A stretch of DNA of 22,209 nucleotides. Origin: CBFHSD01 sp965658375. GTDB lineage: Bacteria > Bacteroidota > Bacteroidia > Flavobacteriales_G > Salibacteraceae. The stretch's first letter is position 1, and each line of letters opens with the position of its first letter. Position numbers and translations under genes: made by a program. The notes below the pieces were generated by a model. That model saw only the letters and a list, made by a program, of their open reading frames with translations. It ran no database searches and was not told the DNA's origin. This document shows positions 8,083 through 13,251 of this stretch, piece by piece. The DNA is taken from NCBI GenBank assembly GCA_965658375.1, contig CBFHSD010000040.1, forward strand, positions 1 through 22,209, written 5' to 3'.

Positions 8083-8102
8083 CCTGCCTGCCGGCAGGCA
8101 GG
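8083..8102. repeat. 20-bp perfect palindrome
   Basis: CCTGCCTGCCGGCAGGCAGG is identical to its reverse complement, is built from CCTG/CAGG units, and is followed by GGGGCGC. It is the most GC-rich short stretch noticed in the window. A perfect palindrome without loop suggests a cruciform or a two-fold protein-binding site rather than an ordinary terminator. Confidence 0.9.
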
Positions 8103-8108
8103 GGCGCA

Positions 8109-8132
8109 CTCCGTTCCTATTTAGGGGCGGAG
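8109..8132. repeat. GC-rich hairpin
   Basis: CTCCG (8109-8113) pairs with CGGAG (8128-8132). Inside, TT faces GG as two possible G-U wobbles and CCT pairs with AGG around an ATTT loop, giving a 10-pair stem if transcribed. It is only 6 nt from the palindrome at 8083-8102. There is no T-run after it on either strand, so it is not a standard terminator. Confidence 0.7.
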
Positions 8133-8161
8133 CCGTCTACTCGATTGGCGATAGTTCTATT

Positions 8162-8395
8162 CTACTCAATCGGTTCAAATTCACCAACTTTCCATGTTTT
8201 GTCAAAAAAGGCCTGCTCGGTACCATAGGTTCTAAACAATGGGAACCAACCTTCAACTTCTATAGTCTGAAGCCAATTAGACTCATTTCCTGTTGGTGCT
8301 TTTGGTCCGATATACAGATCCACACTTCCAAACAGAGTTATAAAAAGAGGAAATACAATTTTCAATTCAGCATTATTTTTTGAAAGCACTTTCAT
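8162..8395 (-). CDS. Truncated DUF1214-family fragment (C-terminal end only)
   Basis: This 77-codon frame carries the C-terminal signature of DUF1254/DUF1214 proteins: GSVDLYIGPKAPTGNESNW, then GWFPLFRTYGTEQAFFDKTW and the usual ending GEFEPIE. Full family members are several hundred residues, so about 55 residues of genuine C-terminus remain. The first 23 residues (MKVLSKNNAELKIVFPLFITLFG) are not family-like and probably come from read-through of a deletion junction. ATG 8395 lies 15 nt after the predicted cassette boundary at 8410/8411, the same distance as in the neighbouring cassettes. Most likely it is a non-functional remnant, although the frame is open and the natural stop is kept. 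No matching attC site was found after it. Confidence 0.7.
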   Translation of the reverse strand: MKVLSKNNAELKIVFPLFITLFGSVDLYIGPKAPTGNESNWLQTIEVEGWFPLFRTYGTEQAFFDKTWKVGEFEPIE

Positions 8396-8404
8396 TTTAA
8401 TTGG

Positions 8405-8456
8405 CTACAACGTTTTGGTTAAATTGCGTTTTAATGCAGTTTAGGTTTTGTTGTGC
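8405..8456 (-). other. attC-like recombination site C
   Basis: Read on the minus strand: R'' box GCACAAC (8456-8450), inner arm TAAACTGC (8443-8436), loop ATTAAAAC, inner arm GCAATTTA (8427-8420, seven of eight pairs), and R' box GTTGTAG (8411-8405). R'' and R' pair over ACAAC/GTTGT. R'' is the exact complement of GTTGTGC, the R' box at the start of the same cassette (site B). The stop codon of the DUF2867 gene lies inside the site. Confidence 0.75.
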
Positions 8457-9868
8457 TTAGTTATATTTCGAAGCATTCCTTTGAAAATCAAACCATGAAA
8501 GGGTAATACTGAGTACCAATATAGTCTCCCTAATAATCCCAGGGGCCTAAATGTGGCTGTTTGCTCAAGTCGATCATCCACAATCTTGAATTCCAGCCAA
8601 GCTTCTCCAGGTAATTTCATTTCGGCAAATAATAGCAAGCGGCCTTCATTTTTATTGGCGTACAAAGCCCTCCAAAAATCTACTGCATCCCCTGCCTTAA
8701 TTGATTTAAGATTAGTTCTTCCTCTTCTGAGTCCAACCCCACCTGCCATTTTATCTAATAGCCCTCTTAACTTCCATAACCAATTGCCATAGTACCAACC
8801 TGTTTCACCACCTATACTCCATATATTTTCTAAACACGATTCGCGATTATCGAATTTTCTTCTTCGGTGATCGACAAAACAGCCAAAAGCCGGCACTTTA
8901 ACAAAATCAGAAACATTGAAATTGATCCCACTGCTAACGTATGAATCTTTCCAGCTTGAGATAATGTCGTTATTTTGAATTTTCGCGAATGCTTTCTTTA
9001 AAGCTTGCACGTACCCAATTGGCTTAATTCCAAGAATAGAGTTAATAGCATTGTCGCGGCAAACGACTTCAATCTTCATGCTGGCTACAAGGGACATGGC
9101 AAGCTTGTATGAGGTAGATGTTACAAAATAAAGCCAGTATGAAGATAATTTTGGTGTCATAACGGGTACGATCAGAATAGTACGCTTCAAATTCCTCGAT
9201 TTTGCAAAACCGAGTAACATTTCCTTATACGTGAGCACGTCAGGACCTCCTATGTCAAAATTCTTGTCATAGGTTTTATGGTTAAATAATGATTTAATTA
9301 AGAACAAGATAACATCAGATACTCCAATTGGCTGGCATTTTGTCCTTAACCATTTAGGAGTAATCATGAACGGTAATTTTTCTACTAGATCTCTTATGAT
9401 TTCAAATGAGGCACTACCTGACCCAATAATGATTCCGGCCCTGAGTGTTGTGAAATTATAGTTTCCTTTTTCTAATTCGGATTCAACATTACTGCGTGAA
9501 CTCAAGTGCTCAGAAAGTTCTGACTCATTCACAATTCCACTTAGGTAGATGACATGTTTGATAGTTGAGCCATTAAGCGATTTTTTAAAATTTACGGCAG
9601 AAGTGTGTTCTAGGGCTTTGTAGTCCTTAGAAGATGACATTGAATGAATTAAGTAATACGCACCATCAATATCTTTCGGAACCCGTTCTAAAGTTGTTTC
9701 GTCCAGAAAATCGATTTCAATTACCGATACCTTTTGTTTTATAGATTCTGGAGGATTGAACCTCTTAGAATCGCGAACGCAACAAACCACTTCATGTCCT
9801 GCTTCAATTAAAACAGGCAATAGTCTTTTCCCTATGTATCCGGTGGCACCGGTTAGAAGTATTTTCAT
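8441..9868 (-). CDS. NAD(P)-binding SDR-family protein with C-terminal DUF2867 domain (cassette-borne)
   Basis: The 475-residue product starts MKILLTGATGYIGKRLLPVL with a GxxGxxG dinucleotide-binding loop at residues 7-13, continues as an atypical extended SDR/NmrA-like fold to about residue 290 (IYLSGIV, TTLRAGIIIGSGSASFE, FDIGGPDVLTYKEML), and ends in a DUF2867 domain (WSIGGETGWYYGNWLWKLRG, then FWRALYAN, LPGEAWLEF, FRPLGLLGRLYW). This two-domain arrangement of 470-500 residues is a known oxidoreductase-like family with unknown substrate. All family landmarks are present, so it appears intact. I chose ATG 9868 over TTG 9874 because it begins the Rossmann strand directly. It occupies cassette 2, and its last codons and stop form part of site C. 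Confidence 0.88.
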   Translation of the reverse strand: MKILLTGATGYIGKRLLPVLIEAGHEVVCCVRDSKRFNPPESIKQKVSVIEIDFLDETTLERVPKDIDGAYYLIHSMSSSKDYKALEHTSAVNFKKSLNGSTIKHVIYLSGIVNESELSEHLSSRSNVESELEKGNYNFTTLRAGIIIGSGSASFEIIRDLVEKLPFMITPKWLRTKCQPIGVSDVILFLIKSLFNHKTYDKNFDIGGPDVLTYKEMLLGFAKSRNLKRTILIVPVMTPKLSSYWLYFVTSTSYKLAMSLVASMKIEVVCRDNAINSILGIKPIGYVQALKKAFAKIQNNDIISSWKDSYVSSGINFNVSDFVKVPAFGCFVDHRRRKFDNRESCLENIWSIGGETGWYYGNWLWKLRGLLDKMAGGVGLRRGRTNLKSIKAGDAVDFWRALYANKNEGRLLLFAEMKLPGEAWLEFKIVDDRLEQTATFRPLGLLGRLYWYSVLPFHGLIFKGMLRNITKHNKT

Positions 9869-9878
9869 GTTCAATTAA

Positions 9879-9931
9879 GCACAACGATTTGAATAAACGA
9901 TCGTTTTAATGGCGTTTATTTATTGTTATAC
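9879..9931 (-). other. attC-like recombination site B
   Basis: On the minus strand: R'' box GTATAAC (9931-9925), inner arm AATAAACG (9920-9913), 13-nt loop, inner arm CGTTTATT (9899-9892, perfect 8-bp pairing), and R' box GTTGTGC (9885-9879). R'' is the exact complement of GTTATAC, the R' box at the start of the same cassette (site A). A second, upstream CACAAC at about 9940-9935 pairs with this site's own R'. The end of the GH18 gene lies within the site. Confidence 0.78.
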
Positions 9932-11163
9932 AAAGTTGTGTTTTGTTCTTTTGAAAATTTTTCAGTTAATAAATTCCATAGTTCAGGGGAACCATTATCA
10001 TACCCTAGTGCCCAGATTCCAACCCCACCTATTTTATTATTTTTTATCCAATCGTATTTAGCTGATAGGGATTTTACATCTTCAAAAAATAATTGTCTAT
10101 AGTGGTTAATGCTATCTGTAATAACGATATAACTTGAAGAGCTTTTGGGATCAAATTGTATAGGAATACTTAAAGAATCAATGTAATATTCCTTTATTGA
10201 CTTATAAGGGGGATGAGATTTGAATCTTGTTACAATCGTTCCTATTTCAGGGTTTCTGGTGTACCGTTCAGCTCCATAATATGGTAAGCCAACAATTAAT
10301 TTATTGAGATCAACACCTTTGTTTTCATAAGCTTTAACGGATTCTTCTAAACCATTCCCAAACCTCTCACTTTTTTTAAAAGGTGTCACAGGTCCAGTTG
10401 TTTTACTAAAGCCCCCATAGTAGTCATACCCCATCAAAGTGTAAAAGTCTACATATGAATCAATAGTTTTAATCTCGAAAATATCGTTCCAATCTTCTGC
10501 ATAAAGGCAAAGAGAAATCATATATTTCGGATTAACTTGCTTGAGTTTTTTTGAAACTTTAATAATAAATTTTGTAAAATCCTTTTTATTTTTTTTTGAT
10601 ACTCCTTCAAAATCAATATTTATACCATCAGCAGCTCTCAAAGCTAGCAAACTTGATAAGCTATCAATTAGTGTTGTCTGAGCCTTCGAGTTTTCTAGAA
10701 AAATAGAATTATTGTCACTTCCGAAATTAGAAACAGAAAGAAATACTTTGCAATCATTCGCTTTTGCACTATCAATTAACGCAGTTGTTTTCCACTGATG
10801 TATGCTTTTGTAATTACCAGTTTCTGGTTGGATTGCATATGAAAAGTAGGATAGCCCCCACAACATAGAGAAGTTGTAATTTTTCCAAGAAGTACCGTTG
10901 GAATAGATATGCCAGCCAAATGTGCGTATGTCAGGGTGAACCTTCCCTTTTTTATAAAGTATTTTTTCATGAGAAATAGTATTTAGACTATCCCATTGCT
11001 GCTCATTCTTGAAATTAAAATCGCCATAAGTTTTTTCATGTAAATGGCGCTGACTTATAAATTCTTTTTTGACTGATGAATTACTTGAATTCTCATTTTT
11101 ACTGTCATTGAGACATCCTGTTACAAGAGTTAATGAAGTAAGTATAATAATTAATTTTCTCAT
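9916..11163 (-). CDS. Family 18 glycoside hydrolase-like lipoprotein (cassette-borne)
   Basis: The 415-residue lipoprotein (LVTGC, Cys17, followed by an Asn/Ser-rich linker) has a GH18 TIM barrel. It shows FGWHIYS, LSYFSYAIQPETG, then the active-site strand DGINIDFEG with Asp179, Asp184 and catalytic Glu186, and later YTLMGYDYYG, LIVGLPYYG and GVGIWALGYDNG. Asn replaces the second Asp of the DxDxE-type motif, a variant also found in genuine GH18 members. GH18 enzymes hydrolyse chitin or peptidoglycan-type amino-sugar chains; surface anchoring would suit polymer degradation. ATG 11163 lies 15 nt from the cassette boundary. The gene is strongly AT-rich with long A/T runs, unlike tsaD or folP nearby, which fits lateral transfer. 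Its last residues LYNNK are encoded by the R'' arm of site B. Confidence 0.88.
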   Translation of the reverse strand: MRKLIIILTSLTLVTGCLNDSKNENSSNSSVKKEFISQRHLHEKTYGDFNFKNEQQWDSLNTISHEKILYKKGKVHPDIRTFGWHIYSNGTSWKNYNFSMLWGLSYFSYAIQPETGNYKSIHQWKTTALIDSAKANDCKVFLSVSNFGSDNNSIFLENSKAQTTLIDSLSSLLALRAADGINIDFEGVSKKNKKDFTKFIIKVSKKLKQVNPKYMISLCLYAEDWNDIFEIKTIDSYVDFYTLMGYDYYGGFSKTTGPVTPFKKSERFGNGLEESVKAYENKGVDLNKLIVGLPYYGAERYTRNPEIGTIVTRFKSHPPYKSIKEYYIDSLSIPIQFDPKSSSSYIVITDSINHYRQLFFEDVKSLSAKYDWIKNNKIGGVGIWALGYDNGSPELWNLLTEKFSKEQNTTLYNNK

Positions 11164-11172
11164 CTAAATTTT

Positions 11173-11216
11173 GTATAACGTCTGGCTAAACGCCTATAGC
11201 GTTTATATAGTTATAT
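11173..11216 (-). other. attC-like recombination site A
   Basis: On the minus strand: R'' box ATATAAC (11216-11210), 4-nt spacer, inner arm TAAACGC (11205-11199), 5-nt loop, inner arm GCGTTTA (11193-11187, perfect 7-bp pairing), 7-nt spacer, and R' box GTTATAC (11179-11173). R'' and R' pair over six bases, TATAAC/GTTATA. The unequal spacers (4 and 7 nt) resemble the asymmetry of attC folds. It directly precedes the GH18 gene. Confidence 0.75.
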
Positions 11217-11463
11217 GTTTTTTGTGCTTAAGTATTTGATATTAAATTGTATAACTCTTAAATATATGCTAACGGCCTTTCTGTTTTGTGCAGAGCGTGT
11301 GCAGAGATTACCCACAAATAGCTATGGTTTTTAGTGTACTACGCTCGCTTAAAGTTCGAAGGCGTATCAAATGTAAGCCTTTTTCTAGAAGGTATATGGC
11401 GTAAAAGTGCCATAGAATGTTCGCATTCATTCTCTTATTCCAAGAGAAGAATTTTGAGCAGCA
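11217..11463. other. Gene-free right flank of the cassette cluster with four tandem hairpins
   Basis: No credible coding frame. Four short stems follow each other almost without gaps: CCTT/AAGG (11378-11392), TATGGC-GTAAAAGT-GCCATA (11395-11414), GAATG-TTCG-CATTC (11415-11428) and TTCTCTT-ATTCC-AAGAGAA (11430-11448). The last ends 15 nt after the stop of the minus-strand barrel gene. No T-run follows it, so it is not a standard terminator. A lone GTATAAC (11249-11255), identical to an R-box complement of site A, may be a trace of a further cassette boundary. Confidence 0.6.
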
Positions 11464-12153
11464 TCACAAACCAATCATATAGCCAAAATGGAAACCTAAT
11501 GTAAACCTGAAGTTGCTGTCGTACCAACCTAAATCACTTAAGTCAACTTCTTCACCACCGGGTGGCAGTTGTGTAGAGAATTCTCTCCATATATTTTCTT
11601 TATAGCCCATGCCAGTAAAGAATTCAAAAGTGGCTCTGTTGCCCAAAACCAAGGTTTTGCCAAGGCGTAAATCCAAAAAGACTTGGGTAATTTCTACAGA
11701 GGAGTTGTACGTAGAAGGCACATTCTCATTTACAGTAGCAAAAGAGTAGCTGTAACGTGGCGATAAGAACCATCCGTAGGGCGCAGCATGGTTAGAATTG
11801 CCTTTTTCTCTGTTGAGGTAAAAGCAGTAGGCTGCTTGCACACGAAAGCCTTGAAATCTCAAATTCTGTGGGTTCCCACTGTTATTGAGAGAATCTGTTA
11901 TGAGGTTTAGAAAAGCGCCATTGTATACGTAAGATGCTCCAATTTCTACACTGTGGTTGGGCCTAAAGGTGAGCTCGCCAATCAGGTTTAATTCACCCGT
12001 AAACGGAATAGTACCTTGTATGTACATCAAAGGGTTGGTTTTGAGTACCAGTTGCGGGGTGTAGATTTCAATGTCCATAATAGAATCTCTTGTATACTGG
12101 GCCTTCGCCAAGTGAAAAGAGAGCATAAAGCAAATAAGTATAAGCTGTTTCAT
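11464..12153 (-). CDS. Exported beta-barrel protein, DUF3575-like
   Basis: The 229-residue product has a signal peptide (MKQLILICFMLSFHLAKAQ, cut after AKA or AQ). LVLKTNPLMYIQGTIPFTGE near the N-terminus resembles the LKTNPL...GE opening of DUF3575-type outer-membrane proteins. It is followed by alternating amphipathic strands (HSVEIGASYVYNGAF, FRVQAAYCFYL, WFLSPRYSYSFATV, QVFLDLRLGKTL, FEFFTGMGYKENIW) and the strand FRFTLGFHFGYMIGL at the C-terminus, fitting an eight-stranded barrel. The function is unknown. Its ATG overlaps the TGA of tsaD in an ATGA arrangement, so it is translationally coupled to tsaD. I see no functional link between the two. Confidence 0.75.
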   Translation of the reverse strand: MKQLILICFMLSFHLAKAQYTRDSIMDIEIYTPQLVLKTNPLMYIQGTIPFTGELNLIGELTFRPNHSVEIGASYVYNGAFLNLITDSLNNSGNPQNLRFQGFRVQAAYCFYLNREKGNSNHAAPYGWFLSPRYSYSFATVNENVPSTYNSSVEITQVFLDLRLGKTLVLGNRATFEFFTGMGYKENIWREFSTQLPPGGEEVDLSDLGWYDSNFRFTLGFHFGYMIGL

Positions 12154-13199
12154 AGCGTCAGTTTCATGCGTGCGTTAGGGGTTGAATTTCCGGAAGAAAA
12201 ATTCCCATCAAGATAGTGGTAATATCCTGTAATGGCAATCATTGCGGCATTGTCTGTGCAGTATTCAAAAGGAGGGATGTAGGTAGGGATCTTTCTTTTT
12301 CTTCCCAGTTGGCTAATGGCTTCTCGCAGACCTGAGTTAGCACTTACTCCACCTGACACTGCAAAACCTTTGAATTGATCTGATTTTAATGCCAGTTCTG
12401 CCTTTTTCATAAGGGTTTGCACAATGGTGTATTGCACAGAGGCTGCTAGGTCTGCTTTGTTGTTTTCAATAAAGTTGGGATCTTCTGCCAATTGCTTTTT
12501 CAAAAAATAAAGCACCGCAGTTTTCAATCCGCTAAAGCTAAAGTCAAGACCCTTTACGTTTGATTTGGGGAATTGAAACGCTTTTGGGTTTCCTTTTTGC
12601 GCCAATTTATCAAGCACTGGTCCACCAGGATAGGGAAGATCCATGATCTTCGCAATTTTGTCAAAGGCTTCTCCAGCAGCATCGTCTTTGGTTTGTCCCA
12701 ATAATCCAAAAGAAAGGTGGTCTTTCACCTTTACCAATTGGGTATGGCCACCACTTACAGTAAGGCACAGAAAAGGAAATTGAGGAACGCCCTGGGCTTC
12801 ACCCACTTCTTGGATAAAATGCGCTAGGATGTGGCCGTGCATGTGATTCACCTCAATCAACGGTTTGTTCAGCGCTAAACTCAAGCCTTTAGCAAAGCTG
12901 CTGCCTACTAAAAGAGAACCTAACAATCCTGGGCCATTGGTAAAGCTAATGGCATCAATAGCTTCAACGCCAATTCCAGCTTCTTGTAATGCAGAGTGAA
13001 CCACAGGAACAATGTGCTGCTGGTGTGCTCTAGAGGCCAATTCGGGCACCACGCCACCGTATTTCTTGTGCACTTCTTGCGTGGCTGTTACATTGGCCAA
13101 TTTAACGCCATCTGCAATGATGGCAGCCGAAGTGTCATCGCATGAACTTTCAATTCCTAGTATGACTGTTTGGTAGGGCTTTTTACTACTTTTGAACAT
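12150..13199 (-). CDS. tsaD: tRNA N6-adenosine threonylcarbamoyltransferase
   Basis: TsaD transfers the threonylcarbamoyl group from threonylcarbamoyl-AMP to A37 of tRNAs that read ANN codons (t6A), with partners TsaB and TsaE. The 349-residue protein shows the ASKHA-fold signatures: ILGIESSCDDTSAAI at residues 13-27, VPELASRAHQ, the metal-binding NHMHGHILAH with His119 and His123, LTVSGGHTQLV at about 147-156, DDAAGEAFDKIAK, FSFSGLKTAV and a C-terminal CTDNAAMIAITG with the third metal ligand. Length is normal. ATG 13199 is used. It is divergent from the TamB-like gene, and its stop overlaps the start of the barrel gene by 4 nt. Confidence 0.97.
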   Translation of the reverse strand: MFKSSKKPYQTVILGIESSCDDTSAAIIADGVKLANVTATQEVHKKYGGVVPELASRAHQQHIVPVVHSALQEAGIGVEAIDAISFTNGPGLLGSLLVGSSFAKGLSLALNKPLIEVNHMHGHILAHFIQEVGEAQGVPQFPFLCLTVSGGHTQLVKVKDHLSFGLLGQTKDDAAGEAFDKIAKIMDLPYPGGPVLDKLAQKGNPKAFQFPKSNVKGLDFSFSGLKTAVLYFLKKQLAEDPNFIENNKADLAASVQYTIVQTLMKKAELALKSDQFKGFAVSGGVSANSGLREAISQLGRKRKIPTYIPPFEYCTDNAAMIAITGYYHYLDGNFSSGNSTPNARMKLTL

Positions 13200-13251
13200 T
13201 GGCGCAAGACTTGTTAAACGCTATTTCGCAACGTTTTAAAATCAACACAAA

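Larger units (their letters stand above)
7857..8161. other. Gene-free, hairpin-rich left flank of the cassette cluster
   Basis: No plausible coding frame is seen. Several inverted repeats stand in a row: TTTGAGA/TCTCAAA (7993-7999 with 8006-8012), GAGC-GTA-GCTC (8024-8034), the perfect palindrome at 8083-8102, and a GC-rich stem at 8109-8132. The stretch from about 8020 to 8140 is visibly richer in G+C than the surrounding genes. CAGAACT near 8070-8076 can also pair with AGTTCT at 8153-8158, enclosing the two strongest hairpins. This could be a structured RNA, a degenerate recombination site or a dispersed intergenic repeat; the sequence alone does not decide. Confidence 0.6.
8405..11216 (-). 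mobile_element. Integron-like gene cassette cluster without integrase
   Basis: Three minus-strand genes are separated by three attC-like sites (A 11173-11216, B 9879-9931, C 8405-8456). Crossover between the G and TT of each R' box defines cassette 1 (9885-11178, 1294 bp) and cassette 2 (8411-9884, 1474 bp), plus the start of a third. ORFs begin 15, 16 and 15 nt after the boundaries and end about 30 nt before the next one, as in integron cassettes. The terminal R'' of cassettes 1 and 2 exactly matches their own leading bases. No tyrosine integrase is in the window, so it would be called a CALIN (attC cluster lacking an integrase). The DNA of cassette 1 is visibly more AT-rich than the flanking core genes. 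Confidence 0.7.

Noticed and set aside
8137..8173. Imperfect direct repeat CTACTCGATTGG / CTACTCAATCGG, 25 nt apart at the end of the DUF1214 fragment
   Set aside because: Only two copies, 10 of 12 matches; too short to call a repeat element, though it might be a small duplication.
8405..11216. CRISPR array or transposon explanation for the repeated sites
   Set aside because: The repeats are about 1.3-1.5 kb apart, not identical, and covary with each cassette's own start; no transposase, Cas gene or flanking target duplication is visible.
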